From Panulirus ornatus (taxonomy: Eukaryota; Arthropoda; Malacostraca; Decapoda; Palinuridae), in contig NC_092232.1 of NCBI RefSeq assembly GCF_036320965.1, forward strand, positions 50,996,982 to 51,060,981: DNA of 64,000 nucleotides, written 5' to 3'. The notes beneath the pieces are model-generated. The model made no database searches. It was not told the DNA's origin and worked only from the letters and a program-made list of their open reading frames with translations. Both the position numbers and the translations under genes were made by a program. Positions 45,387 through 58,064 of the stretch are shown one piece after another. The first letter of the stretch is position 1; each line of letters opens with the position of its first letter.

Positions 45387-46390
45387 TATACTTTGTCGCC
45401 GTCTCCCGCGTTTGCGAGGTAGCGCAAGGAAACAGACGAAAGAAATGGCCCACCCCCCCCCCCCCCATACACATGTACATACACACGTCCACACACGCAA
45501 ATATACATACCTACACAGCTTTCCATGGTTTACCCCAGACGCTTCACATGCCTTGCTTCAATCCACTGACAGCACGTCAACCCCTGTATACCACATGACT
45601 CCAATTCACTCTATTTCTTGCCCTCCTTTCACCCTCCTGCATGTTCAGGCCCCGATCACACAAAATCTTTTTCACTCCATCTTTCCACCTCCAATTTGGT
45701 CTCCCTCTTCTCCTTGTTCCCTCCACCTCCGACACATATATCCTCTTGGTCAATCTCTCCTCACTCATTCTCTCCATGTGCCCAAACCATTTCAAAACAC
45801 CCTCTTCTGCTCTCTCAACCACGCTCTTTTTATTTCCACACATCTCTCTTACCCTTACGTTACTTACTCGATCAAACCACCTCACACCACACATTGTCCT
45901 CAAACATCTCATTTCCAGCACATCCATCCTCCTGCGCACATCTCTATCCATAGCCCACGCCTCGCAACCATACAACATTGTTGGAACCACTATTCCCTCA
46001 AACATACCCATTTTTGCTTTCCGAGATAGTGTTCTCGACTTCCACACATTTTTCAAGGCTCCCAAAATTTTCGCCCCCTCCCCCACCCTATGATCCACTT
46101 CCGCTTCCATGGTTCCATCCGCTGACAGATCCACTCCCAGATATCTAAAACACTTCACTTCCTCCAGTTTTTCTCCATTCAAACTCACCTCCCAATTGAC
46201 TTGACCCTCACCCCTACTGTACCTAATAACCTTGCTCTTATTCACATTTACTCTCAACTTTCTTCTTCCACACACTTTACCAAACTCAGTCACCAGCTTC
46301 TGCAGTTTCTCACATGAATCAGCCACCAGCGCTGTATCATCAGCGAACAACAACTGACTCACTTCCCAAGCTCTCTCATCCCCAACAGAC

Positions 46391-46395
<5 letters not shown>
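45378..46395 (-). mobile_element. LINE, best preserved copy: C-terminal reverse transcriptase and 3' tail
   Basis: A 272-codon open frame (46395 down to 45577) begins in the RT palm. QLLFADDTALVADSCEKL carries the FADD catalytic motif, followed by NVNKSKVIRYSR and FRYLGVDLSADGTMEAEVDH (the K-F-x-Y-L-G-v region of non-LTR RTs). The thumb and C-terminal part includes MLYGCEAWAMDRDVRRRMDV, then LKWFGHMERMSEERLTKRI and [18 protein letters not shown]. The G-x-x-x-W-x-x-x and W-F-G-H-x-x-R-M pattern is common in RTE/CR1-like elements and their host-derived relatives. Tail from 45577 to 45378: 3' UTR, G run, GCGCTACCTCGCAAACGCGG, poly-A. It is 5' truncated; endonuclease and the first RT blocks are missing. 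The open frame without stops suggests a young copy. Confidence 0.88.
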
Positions 46396-47569
<1,174 letters not shown>

Positions 47570-48076
47570 CTCGACTGGTCTATGTCCCCAACTGTAGCAG
47601 TGATCTATCCTCCACTTCGACTGGTCTGTGTCCCCAACTGTAGCAGTGATCTATCCTCTACTTCGACTGGTCTATGTCCCCAACTGTAGCAGTGATCTAT
47701 CCTGCACTTCGAGTGTCTATAGTCCCCAACTGTAGCAGTGATCTATCCTCCACTTCGACTGGTCTATGTCCCCAACTGTAGCAGTGATCTATCCTCTACT
47801 TCGACTGGTCTATGTCCCCAACTGTAGCAGTGATCTATCCTCTACTTCGACTGGTCTATGTCCCCAACTGTAGCAGTGATCTATCCTCCACTTCGACTGG
47901 TCTATGTCCCCAACTGCAGCAGTGATCTATCCTCCACTTCGACTGGTCTGTGTCCCCAACTGTAGCAGTGATCTATCCTCCACTTCGACTGGTCTATGTC
48001 CCCAACTGTAGCAGTGATCTATCCTCCACTTCGACTGGTCTGTGTCCCCAACTGTAGCAGTGATCTATCCTTCACT
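47570..48076. repeat. 46-bp tandem array, 11 units
   Basis: Units of 46 bp: CTTCGACTGGTCTATGTCCC, CAACTGTAGCAGTGATCTAT, CCTCCA or CCTCTA. Units differ by one or two bases (CTATG/CTGTG, TCCA/TCTA/TGCA), with one aberrant GAGTGTCTATAG unit. Confidence 0.95.
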
Positions 48077-48414
48077 ATTTCCGAAGATTATCCAAATTTC
48101 CTCCTTCTTCCCTACGTATTTGTCCATCTTCTCTCTCTCTCTCTCTCCGCCTCTCACTCTTGGTTTCTGCTCCTTCTGTTTCCACTGCCCCTCCCGTAGG
48201 AGAAACTGAACACCTTTTTTGAGATTTATCTATCGGGAAAATAGTCCAAAAAGCTCCGGGTAAAACAGTAGGCCATTGAAGGCAATAAGGAGAATTTATT
48301 AATTCCATTTGTATCACTATTCCGAAAGGAAGGGATTCCGGCACCCATGCTCGATAGTAACTTCCAGGTACAGCAACCCTCCTGGAAGAGAGTTAGATCC
48401 TCTCCTTCTGCTGC

Positions 48415-48543
48415 TTAAGTCAACGTGATCTTCTTGAAGTGTTCTGCAGCCACCTTCTGGTAACTGCTGCTTGGAGAAGGGGATCTTAAGGCCCAAGAGG
48501 GGATTCTGATGTGTTTGGCCTCAAAGGCATTAAGGAATACGTC
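48415..48543 (-). CDS. candidate terminal exon, unknown product
   Basis: On the minus strand AATCTTCAG|GAC at 48543 could be an acceptor. The frame reads DVFLNAFEAKHIRIPSWALR, then SPSPSSSYQKVAAEHFKKIT, then a stop at 48415. Codon use looks coding-like and the stretch is repeat-free. No family is recognised. The pyrimidine tract before the acceptor is weak, and it does not join in phase to the possible exon at 49125-49158. It could be a decayed gene or chance. Confidence 0.2.
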   Translation of the reverse strand, partial: DVFLNAFEAKHIRIPSWALRSPSPSSSYQKVAAEHFKKITLT

Positions 48544-48598
48544 CTGAAGATTTCGAGGGATGGAGTTAAGAGTCGACATTAATATCAAGTATTGTTGT

Positions 48599-49158
<560 letters not shown>

Positions 49159-50329
49159 CTGTAACTCAAAAGCTCGACATCAAACACAGGATGAAAGACT
49201 TGTTCTACCGTTGTATCATTTAGGCAAATCAGAGAAGCGCCGGCTATCCATTAAACCTACTGGAACACAGAGTCCACTTCTAGACGAAGGAGAGAAAGAG
49301 AGAAAAAAGCCTTACCCAGCTGCTGAGGAAGGGATAACCACTTGCTCTGGACTAGCCTTCAAATTCTCGTAAAAAAAAAAGAAAAATTAAGATCTGTGTC
49401 ACAGCATAACATCACCCATTTACGACCACTGTGCCGTGGAACTGAGAGAAATTCATAGTTTTCAAAGAATTTTGATATTTTCAAGAGGTTGAATTAACTA
49501 ACGCCAGGTCTCACTGTAAACTACAGTAGTGTATACAAACGATGCAGAGAACGGGTTACGAATACATCATGGTATCGTATCGGGAAAAGAACGAAAATCT
49601 TTTTCTTTTAGAATAAACAGATGCAAACGCCTCTTCCAGATAACAAAGTCTAAGGGATTGTGATGGTTGCTTCTTTCCTTACGACGCTAAACTTTAGCAC
49701 TCTTCAGCCTATCGTGTTCTGCCCAAGAGCGATGGACCGCTGCCTTTTCAAAGACTGGCTTTCCATTTCCATACAGTCTTTATTATCATCATTCTCTCAT
49801 CTCCCCTTTACCTACCCCCTGTCTGACCCTATTATTTCTTGATCATTCCTTTATCATCCTTCCCTATCTTCCTCATTTGACAAGCCATGCTTGCCCACTC
49901 ACACCACAAACCTACAGCTGCAATCCTCATTTATACAATATACTCACAATACGTTAGTCTTATCACTCATAATACGGGTGCTGCAGTCCTCATATATATA
50001 TATACACCACCTCTTATATACTCATGATCACGTGAGTCATGTTACATTACAGGCCTCCAGTTGTCCTCCTCACCCATACATAACACTCACACATACGTCG
50101 GTCTTGCTCATTAATCTTCAAACCAGAAAGGAAGACGAGTGGTGTAGCGCTAAAGATATTCATCACCATAACCAAACCCCTTCACACACCTCTCACTAAA
50201 TGACAAGTTCCATCTTAGAGGGTTGGAGTGGGTAAATTTCGGGATCTGTCTTTTTGCCTCTTTCCTTTGAAGTTATTCTTTTTTTTTTACAGCGTCTTTT
50301 TCTAGCTAATGGAAAAAGATGTTATGTTT

Positions 50330-50782
50330 ACGTGTGGTGTCATGTGTTTCATAAGGGATTGAACCCTCGACACTATATTTACGTGTTCCATCATATGTTT
50401 CATAAGGGATTCAACCCTCGACAACGTATTTACGTGTTCCATCATATGTTTCATAAGGGATTCAACCCTCGACACTACATTTACGTGTTGCATCATATGT
50501 TTCATAAGGGATTCAACCCTCGATACTACATTTACGTGTTGTATCATATGTTTCATAAGGGATTGAATCCTCAACACTACATTTACGTGCGATATCATAT
50601 GTGTTATAAGAGATTGTATCCTCGACAATACGTGTTCCATCACATGTTTCATAAGGGATTCAACCCTCGACACTACACTTACGTGCTGTTTCATATGTTT
50701 CATAAGGGATTGAATCCTTCACAATACATTCACGTGTTCCATCATATGTTTCATAAGGGATTGAATCTTCAATTACCCGCTG
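50330..50782. repeat. 51-bp tandem array, about 9 units
   Basis: Units of 51 bp with ATCATATGTTTCATAAGGGA, TTCAACCCTCGACACTACAT and TTACGTGTTCC. The period is divisible by three, so a 180-codon open frame crosses it (repeat HHMFHKGFNPRHYIYVF); no exon signals surround it. One shortened unit lies near 50630. Confidence 0.93.
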
Positions 50783-50999
50783 TCTTACAGACGTGATAAA
50801 CGAGTAATGGAAATCCTCGACAATGGCAAAAAAGACAGATCATTTCATTTGGACAGCAAAACACGAAGCACCCGCTACAAAAAAAAGACAGCGTTTACTG
50901 TCTACTTTCTACTCTTTACTGTCTATTTTCTACTCTTTATGTGTCTATTAGTTTACGGGGATAGATACCATGCATATAATTTTGTGAAAACATTCTTTT

Positions 51000-51240
51000 G
51001 TTTTTCTCTTCTCTGTCAACTAATCGATCAATCGATCAATCTGTCTATCTGTCTATCAATCTACTATCTGTCTATCTACTTTCTCTCTTTTTCCATCTAT
51101 CTATGTATCTCTCTCACAACCTATCTATCAACTAATCTATTATCTCTCTGCTTATCTCTCGGTCTGTCTGTTTAAATACCCGTCAACCTATCTACCTTTC
51201 TATCTATCTATCGATCTATCTCTTCGTATTATCTCTTCTC
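51000..51240. repeat. degenerate (CTAT)n tract
   Basis: Imperfect TCTATCTATC-type repeats, heavily interrupted. Confidence 0.8.
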
Positions 51241-51248
51241 GGACACAG

Positions 51249-51254
<6 letters not shown>

Positions 51255-51325
<71 letters not shown>

Positions 51326-51341
51326 CAGTCTCTTCTCTGAC

Positions 51342-51401
<60 letters not shown>
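51255..51401. repeat. duplicated (CT)n tract
   Basis: Two CT runs separated by GTCTCTTCTCTGACACAGTC. The same separator-like phrase (CTCTTCTCGGACACAGTC) precedes the first run, so (separator + CT run) is a tandem duplication. Confidence 0.93.
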
Positions 51402-51407
<6 letters not shown>

Positions 51408-51743
51408 TCTCTCTCCCTTTACCTCTCTCCCTTTACCCCTCCCGCCTCCCGTGACCTTCTCCAACTCTCTCTCTCTCACCTCACGACCTCCTCCTCCACC
51501 TACACATCTCATGACCTCGCCTTAAACCTTAAACCCCCCCACCCACCCTCCCCTAACCCCGCCCCAACCCACCCGCCCACCCACACCAGCCACGCTGTTT
51601 ACAGGGGGTGTAAATACACTCGTAAAAAACAGCTCACAGCAGCTCCAGCCTCAGGGCCCTGGTCGTTGGCGGAGACATTTACAGTAGTCTTCCATTATCA
51701 TAACCCCGGAAGCAGAGCAGATCACAGGAAAATTACTGCCCCA

Positions 51744-51747
<4 letters not shown>
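51402..51747. other. C-rich unique stretch
   Basis: C-rich between 51420 and 51590; the part at 51533-51580 could form a G-quadruplex on the minus strand. No exon recognised. Confidence 0.45.

Positions 51748-51796
<49 letters not shown>
51748..51796. repeat. (CA)n microsatellite
   Basis: Perfect CA run. Confidence 0.95.
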
Positions 51797-51800
<4 letters not shown>

Positions 51801-51924
51801 CGCTGAGGGAGAACGCTGGTTGGTGGAGAAGCTTGGCCAGCCTTTACGAACCTGTATCTTCGAGAATTCTATATCCACACACGATGTCGCTGATGCGAAC
51901 CTAAATAGAACGGGAATTCTATAT

Positions 51925-52178
51925 CCACATGCTATATACAGGCTATACGTACTGACTATATACAGACTGAGGCTATATACAGGCTATACGCACTGACTAT
52001 ATACAGACTATATCCACAAACTATATGTACTGACTATATACAGACTATATCCTCAGGCTCTATACAGACTATATGCAATGACTATATACAGACTATATCC
52101 TCAGGCTATATACAGACTATATGCAATGACTATATACAGACTATATCCTCAGGCTATATGCAGACTATACGTATACAT
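51925..52178. repeat. minisatellite of CTATATACAGA units
   Basis: Units of about 27-54 bp around CTATATACAGACTATATCCT and CAGGCTATATACAGAC. The right part has a 54-bp higher-order unit. Confidence 0.88.
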
Positions 52179-52192
52179 CAATATGTAACAGG

Positions 52193-52195
<3 letters not shown>

Positions 52196-52266
<71 letters not shown>
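52196..52266. repeat. (GA)n microsatellite
   Basis: About 70 bp of GA. Confidence 0.95.
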
Positions 52267-52271
<5 letters not shown>

Positions 52272-52309
52272 TACGTTCGTGAGAAGAGTTTGGTTGACGG
52301 AGGTAAAGA

Positions 52310-52650
52310 GGGGGGTGGGTATGCTGAAATGATTTGGACGTATGGAGAAGATGAGTGAGGAGAGGTCTGACTGAGAGGATATATGCATCAGAAGTGGAGA
52401 GGACAATAAGACCGAAATGGATATGAGGGGACAGACTGAAGATGAGCTGACTGATCGGGGCCTGAAAGTGCAAGAGTGAGAAAGGCGGGCAAGGTTAGAA
52501 AATTGGAGAGATGTGCTATACGGGGGACGACGACGTGCTGTCAATGGAGGATGAACCAGGGCATACGGAATGGTCAGGGGGAAAAAAAAGACAGAGGTCT
52601 GTGGGGCTTGGGTGTGGATAGGGAGACTGTGGTCACACTACATCATATAC
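52310..52650 (+). mobile_element. LINE 3' end, decayed
   Basis: In order: TGAAATGATTTGGACGTATG, then AGATGAGTGAGGAGAGGTCT (the F-G-H-M-E-R-M-S-E-E-R-L stretch in decayed form). GAGGATATATGCATCAGAAG follows, then GATCGGGGCCTGAAAGTGCA, ATGTGCTATACGGGGGACGA and GGGGCTTGGGTGTGGATAGG. The last belongs to the longer 3' UTR subfamily, as at 5950. The terminal hairpin is not seen. Confidence 0.65.
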
Positions 52651-52683
52651 ACGAAGCCTAGGGTGGATGTGAGAACAGGAGGG

Positions 52684-52685
<2 letters not shown>

Positions 52686-52761
<76 letters not shown>
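52686..52761. repeat. (TA)n microsatellite
   Basis: About 75 bp of TA between the LINE end and the tRNA-SINE end. Confidence 0.95.
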
Positions 52762-52762
<1 letters not shown>

Positions 52763-52765
<3 letters not shown>

Positions 52766-52860
52766 CTGAGCCGGATACCGCGAATTCCGACTTCCGTGAC
52801 TAGGATTCGAACCCTGAATGCACCACGGTCAAGAACGCAAATCGCTACGCCACAAACGTT
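52763..52860 (-). mobile_element. tRNA-derived SINE head
   Basis: On the minus strand the A-box-like TGGCGTAGCGATTTGCG (52842-52853 region) and the perfect B box GGTTCGAATCC (52803-52813) have tRNA-like spacing. GTGCATTCAGGGTTCGAATC and the tail CGCGGTATCCGGCTCAGG follow. It ends in (TA)n. No proper acceptor stem is seen, so it is a SINE rather than a tRNA gene. Confidence 0.7.
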
Positions 52861-52927
52861 CATATATATATCATCATTAATCATTAGTGTTAACAATTCA
52901 GTCATAATGGTAATCATACTGATAATG

Positions 52928-53023
52928 CTAATAACAATAACAATAATAATAATAATAATAATAATTAGTAAAAATAATAATTCTAATGATAATGATAATA
53001 ATAATAATGATAATAACAATAGT
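52928..53023. repeat. (ATA)n microsatellite, left part
   Basis: Imperfect AAT repeats, split from 53270-53345 by the SINE-like insertion. Confidence 0.9.
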
Positions 53024-53270
53024 ATCCCTGGGGATAGGGGAGAAAGAATACTTCCCACGTATTCCCTGCGTGTCGTAGAAGGCGACTAAAAGGGGAGGGA
53101 GCGGGGGGTTGGAAATCCTCCCCTTTCTTGTTTTTTTTTTTAATTTTCCAAAAGAAGGAACAGAGAAGGGGGCCAGGTGAGGATATTCCCTCTAAGGCCC
53201 AGTTCTATGTTCTTAACGCTACCTCGCTAACGCGGGAAATGGCAAATAGTATGAAAAAAAAAAAAAAAAA
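53024..53270 (+). mobile_element. SINE-like element, copy 5, with target-site duplication
   Basis: Full-length copy: starts ATCCCTGGGGATAGGGG, has core GTCGTAGAAGGCGACTAAAA and AGGCCCAGTTCTATGTTCTT, and tail CGCTACCTCGCTAACGCGGG / AAATGGCAAATAGTATG with about 18 A. It is flanked by a perfect 10-bp direct repeat TAACAATAGT at 53014-53023 and 53271-53280 (12 bp if two A are counted). This is the mark of target-primed reverse transcription and defines both element ends. It lies inside an (AAT)n microsatellite, not (TA)n. Confidence 0.92.
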
Positions 53271-53275
53271 TAACA

Positions 53276-53326
<51 letters not shown>

Positions 53327-53345
53327 CTAATAATAATGAAAATAA
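53271..53345. repeat. (ATA)n microsatellite, right part
   Basis: Continuation of the AAT tract after the insertion. Confidence 0.9.
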
Positions 53346-53457
53346 ACAATAATACTAAGACAGGTCAGTGTCATGCGTCTTAACTCCAGTTCTCAATATG
53401 GTGAACCTCCATGCGGGTCAAAGAGCTCGTCTGGTCCACTCCGAGCGTGAACTCCAG

Positions 53458-53458
<1 letters not shown>

Positions 53459-53538
<80 letters not shown>
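53459..53538. repeat. (GA)n microsatellite
   Basis: About 78 bp of GA. Confidence 0.95.
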
Positions 53539-53539
<1 letters not shown>

Positions 53540-53815
53540 ACAGTCAGCCAGGCAGCCTTCGTAAACATTTTTCAAAAGGGGGGTGAAGGAGGAGGAGTGG
53601 GGGAAGGAAGGAGGTGGTGGTGGGGGGTCATAAGGTGGCGTGGTGATGGCAGACCGACCCCCTGCTCCTGGGCAACGGGTGGAGGCATCTATCATCGGCT
53701 CCGGTAACCTGTAACTACACTGTCAGGCTGGCTTGTACAGGGGGAGGGAGGGGAGGGAAGGGGGAGGAGGGAGGAGAGAGAGGAGGGGATTGGCTGATGC
53801 TGGGGGAGGGGCGGA

Positions 53816-53816
<1 letters not shown>

Positions 53817-53875
<59 letters not shown>

Positions 53876-53933
53876 CATCTTTTACACCGAAATTGATATG
53901 TTGCTGTTGGATATGCCAGTCAACTTTTGTTTG

Positions 53934-53974
<41 letters not shown>

Positions 53975-54024
53975 GGTGTGTATGTGTGGGTGTGTGTGTG
54001 TGAGTTGGTGTGTGTGTGTGTGTG
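53817..54024. repeat. (CA)n and (GT)n pair
   Basis: CA run 53817-53871 and complementary GT run 53937-54024, separated by 65 bp of unique sequence. The pair is an inverted dinucleotide arrangement able to form a long hairpin. Confidence 0.93.
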
Positions 54025-54284
54025 TTCCGATTCATGTACATAACTGGGCTTAAAATCATCGTGATAGGCACACCTGTTGTCCCATTTTCATTCTCCTTTT
54101 TCTCGTGATTGCACTCGACTCTCCCCTTCCATCTTCCTTCCTATATGATGGCAAGCAAGCTACTCCCTCCCAGAAACGCTACCGGTTTACGAATACCTAA
54201 TTTTCTTCTACGACGGAGATGCAGGACCGGCAACCGGTCCTTCAGCTCATGCTGCCGGCACACGTAGCGTCCCGCAAACCGGCC

Positions 54285-54402
54285 GCCGTCCCCCGTATAG
54301 CACTCGCGTTGTTTTTCGACGACGCCCCCCCCCGTATAGCACTCGCGTTGTTTTTCGACGACGCCGCCGCCCCCCGTATAGCACACGCGTTGTTTTCGAC
54401 GA
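54285..54402. repeat. 37-39-bp tandem triplication
   Basis: Three units CCCGTATAGCACTCGCGTTG, then TTTTTCGACGACGCC. The third has ACACGCG and a shortened T run. The area is CpG-rich. Confidence 0.9.
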
Positions 54403-54658
54403 CGACAACAACGCACTGTCGCATTTACCCTTGAGGCTTGAGGGACTGCTGGGCTTGGAGACGCCGAGAGGGGGTGGATAAGGGCGTGCCAGGAAGGCCA
54501 TAGTGGAGCCATTTAAAGGCCTCCATATTCCACTTGGCACACGCGAGGTTTATGAAGAGGATTAGTCGAAGAGAGATGATTTCCTTCACTCCCCACGGTA
54601 AGACAATGTGGAGGAATGGATGGGAGAAATTCCCTTTTTCACTCGGGGTTAAAGTGCC

Positions 54659-54742
<84 letters not shown>
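54659..54742. repeat. (CT)n microsatellite
   Basis: About 82 bp of CT, followed at once by a perfect hairpin. Confidence 0.95.
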
Positions 54743-54744
<2 letters not shown>

Positions 54745-54745
54745 T

Positions 54746-54768
54746 GCGTTCGACGCCCCGTCGAACGC
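54746..54768. other. perfect 10-bp-stem hairpin
   Basis: GCGTTCGACG, loop CCC, CGTCGAACGC. It is CpG-rich and abuts the (CT)n tract. It could be a structural element or a chance palindrome; no terminator role is inferred in this eukaryotic context. Confidence 0.7.
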
Positions 54769-55617
54769 CCCGACGGAGCGCAACAAACACCCCCACAACC
54801 TTGTTGGGGGCGCGACGGGCGGGCGGGAGGGAGGGAGGGAGGGAGGCTCTCTCTCTCTCTCTCTCTCCCTTTCCCTCCCTCCCTCCCTCCCTCCCTCGGA
54901 GCGCGCCCACCATCGTTTAGTGATCCCGAACGGAACGAGAGAAAAAAAGGAAGACAAGGCCGTGTGTCCTGAGGGCGCGCGTCGCGACGCGAGGTAGCCA
55001 GGGCTAACCTTAGCTCCTCTTCTCATCTGCATATCCGGGAGGTGGGAGGAGGGGGACGCGGGCTCCTGGAGAGCCACCTCCCTCCCTCCCTTGAAGGAGA
55101 AGGAGGAGGAGGAGGAGGAGGAGGAGGGGGAAACTGATGAATCAGTTCATCCCATTTCATTCCTCTTTTTATGACTCCCTTTTCCATTGTGAGTTTAAGA
55201 GGCGAGCTTCTGGAAGACTTCGACTTTCTACAGTTTTCATTTGTCTTGTTCGAAGCTTTGCTTTGTCTCTTTTACTCTCTCTCTCCCCCCCCCCCCCCGA
55301 TGATTCTAAAGACGTCTTCCTTATAAAACGTACTGGGGTGGGTGGGTGGGTGGAAGAGGGTACAAAAAAAAAATTGCTATTTTAATTTGCTCTGATGGGA
55401 AACTGCCGGAAAGAAAACGAGTAAAGGGGTGGGTGAGGGGGAAGGAAGGGGTTTGTGTTGTTTCCTGAGTTATCGCCTTGCTCGAGAGCTCGTGGGTACC
55501 GAAGCTGCTTCGAGGGGCGTTCGAGTCGTTGCGACAAAAAAAGACAAACTCCGATGATGGGGAAAGTGATAAGCATGGTTGGGGTGTGTGGGAGGATGTG
55601 GGTGGGGTGCATTTTCC

Positions 55618-55652
<35 letters not shown>

Positions 55653-55758
55653 TAAAAGACTCAGGTCCTGCATCACAAGGGAAGCGACGAAGTCGGTTGG
55701 GTTCACCAAAGGTACGAGAGCAGGATTGTGAATGACTGTGTAGCTGCCTCAGAGGGGA

Positions 55759-55759
<1 letters not shown>
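54769..55759. other. GC-rich then unique stretch with short simple repeats
   Basis: (GGGA)n/(CCCT)n at 54823-54897, (GGA)n at 55096-55130, (GGGT)n at 55336-55352 and (CT)n at 55622-55650. No recognised exon. Confidence 0.5.

Positions 55760-55816
<57 letters not shown>
55760..55816. repeat. (TA)n microsatellite
   Basis: TA run; the last clean microsatellite before the sequence quality falls. Confidence 0.95.
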
Positions 55817-55821
<5 letters not shown>

Positions 55822-55825
55822 TGTT

Positions 55826-55992
55826 TTGGACAATCACATGTTTACCAAATGGCGTACTTGCTTCTTCTCTTCGATGTATATCAACTGACTGTTAAATTTT
55901 TCTCTTGTGTCCCCCTGTGATTGATTATTACACGAAAAAATGCACTTGGGGGAAATTTTTTGGTTTCATTTTCCCCGTTGGGCCTAGGAATA
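55826..55992 (-). mobile_element. palindromic element, single arm (copy D)
   Basis: It starts in the element centre (TTGGACAATCACATGTTTAC, as in copy C) and runs to TTTTCCCCGTTGGGCCTAGG. After about 55890 it shows run-lengthening changes (for example GCACTTGGGGGAAATTTTTT for the usual GCACTTGGGAACTTTTCG) and part of the hammerhead-like core is lost. Confidence 0.7.
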
Positions 55993-56044
55993 ATAAAATA
56001 TATATTTATATATTTTTAAATATATTTTAAAATATAAATAATAT

Positions 56045-56958
56045 TTTAAATGTAAATGTGGGAAAAAAGCAGGTTAAAAAGGTACAGGGAGGGGGAGGGG
56101 CAAGCAAATTTGGGGGGTTTAGTTTGAAAAGGAGGAAAAAAAAATGGAGGAAGTGAAGTGTTTTAGATATCTGGGGGTGGAATCTGTCAAACGGAAGGAA
56201 CCATGGAAGCGGGGGGGAAATGGATCATAGGGTGGGGGAGGGGGCGGAAAAAATTTTTTAGCCCTTTAAAAATGGGTTGGGGGTCCCAGAAAACCCTTAT
56301 TTTCGGAAAGCAAAAAAAAGGGGGAAAGTTTGAGGGGGAAAAGTTTGGGTTTCCCAAAAAATGCTTTTAAGGTTGCGAGGCTTTGGGCCCATGGATTGAG
56401 ATGTGCGCAGGAGGGTGGATTGCTGGAAAAGAGATGTTTTAGGACAATGTGTGTTTTGAGGTGGTTTGATTTGAAGGGAAGTAAGTAAGGGTAAGAGGGG
56501 GAAATTTTTGGGAAAAAAAAAGAGCGGGTTTTTAGAGAGCAAAAGGGTGTTTTGAAAAGGTTTTTTTACATGGGAGGGAAAGAGTGAGGAGAGATTGAAA
56601 CCCAAAAGGATATTTGTGTCGGATGGAGGGAACGAGGAAAAGAGGGGGGACCAAAAAGGAGGGGGAAAGATGGAGTTGAAAAAGTTTTTTGGGGGGCGGG
56701 GGGCCGGGAAAATGAGGAGGGGGAAAGGAGGGGAAGAATAGAGTGAATTGGAAATCCCTGTGGTATACAGGGGGTTTACGTTCTGCCCGTGGGTTTTAAG
56801 CAAGGGGATTTTGAAAACGTCGGGGTAACCATGGAAAATGTGTAGGGGAAAATTTGCGGGGGTGTGGCCCTTTTAAAGAAAAGTGTAGGGGGGGGGGGTT
56901 TTGGGCCCTTCTTTCGTCGTTTTTTTTTCGCTACCTCGCAAACCGGAGACAGCGACAA

Positions 56959-56975
<17 letters not shown>
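56045..56975 (+). mobile_element. LINE copy (RT C-terminus and 3' tail), smeared
   Basis: It follows the copy at 45378-46395 in order: GTGAAGTGTTTTAGATATCT, ACCATGGAAGCG, GATCATAGGGTGGGGGAGGG, CGGAAAGCAAAA, GGTTGCGAGG, ATGTGCGCAGGAGG, GAGTGAGGAGAGATTGA, GAATAGAGTGAATTGG, and the tail GCTACCTCGCAAACC / GGAGACAGCGACAAA with poly-A. Many stretches between these anchors are turned into homopolymers, so no frame is open. Confidence 0.75.
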
Positions 56976-56995
<20 letters not shown>

Positions 56996-57414
56996 ATTTT
57001 AAAAAAATTTTATATATTTATAAAATTTTTAATATATTTTATAAAAAACATCAAAATATTTTTATATATCACCCCTCTCTCTCTGTGCCCCCCCCAAAAA
57101 AAAGTATGGGAACGATTTGATTATTTTATTCATGAGTAACTATCCCCAATGGGGCCAATTTCCAATGGTATGATCAATAAACCAAAAGGAACTTAAAAAA
57201 AACATTTTTGTTTAAAAGGCAAAATACCCCCGGGAAGGGCCGTCCCTGTAGTTAATCAGGCTTTTGATGTGAAAGATAAATTTTTTAAAAGGTTAATAAA
57301 ATTTATTGATTCACTGGCCCTCAAAATTTTAATCCATTAAATCAGAGCCAGGAAGAGAGGGGAGGACGTCCCTTTTTTCTGACGAACACTAAAAACAGTT
57401 CTGCCCGCCTTTTT

Positions 57415-57765
57415 ATTTAAAAAACTTTTTTAACCCGTGCATTTAAAAAATCTTGTAGGGAAAAACCCTTTTTAAACCCTTCAAAGCATTTATAACCCTT
57501 TACATGCATTTAAAAGACCCCAAAAGGGAAAAAATTTAAAAAAACTTATTTGTGCATTTAAAAAAATTTTTTTACACGAAATTAAATCAAGTCGGGACAT
57601 CCCACAAAAAAAACCCCTTACATGCACTTAAAAATTTCTTATTTTCCCCTTCTAAACTATAAATTGCACTAAACTTTCATTCCTGCCTACTGCAAGCTCT
57701 TACACTAAACTTAAACACTTACAACCCTTTAAAAGCACTTGAAAAGCTTTTCCCTCGAAGTCCTT
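57415..57765. repeat. decayed or smeared minisatellite, ACATGCATTTAAAA type
   Basis: Repeated AACCCTTTACATGCATTTAA and related phrases at irregular spacing within the poor-quality region. Confidence 0.5.
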
Positions 57766-58064
57766 CTAAACTCACACGAATGTGAGTTCATGGTGTCTCT
57801 CGACCGAGTCTTAACTCAAACGACCTGAGATCGAAGGATCACACTGGGGGTCAAAGCGCGTCGTCCCTCCTCCCCCACCCATCTCCCCTCCCCATTTCAC
57901 CCCTTCCTTCTTCCCCCTCTACAAAGGAAAAACAAATGAAAAAACAACCCCCAGGGACAGTAGCTTACCTACCTAAACCCCACACAAAAAAAACACAAAA
58001 AAAAACACAAAAACACCACAAAAAACCCACACCCTCTTCCCCTCCCCCCCCCACTAAAAAAGGA

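Noticed and set aside
50254..50796. 180-codon protein with 17-residue repeats
   Set aside because: By-product of a 51-bp period; no splice or start context and no family resemblance.
52763..52860. tRNA gene on the minus strand
   Set aside because: A and B boxes are present but there is no matched acceptor stem, and it ends in (TA)n like a SINE.
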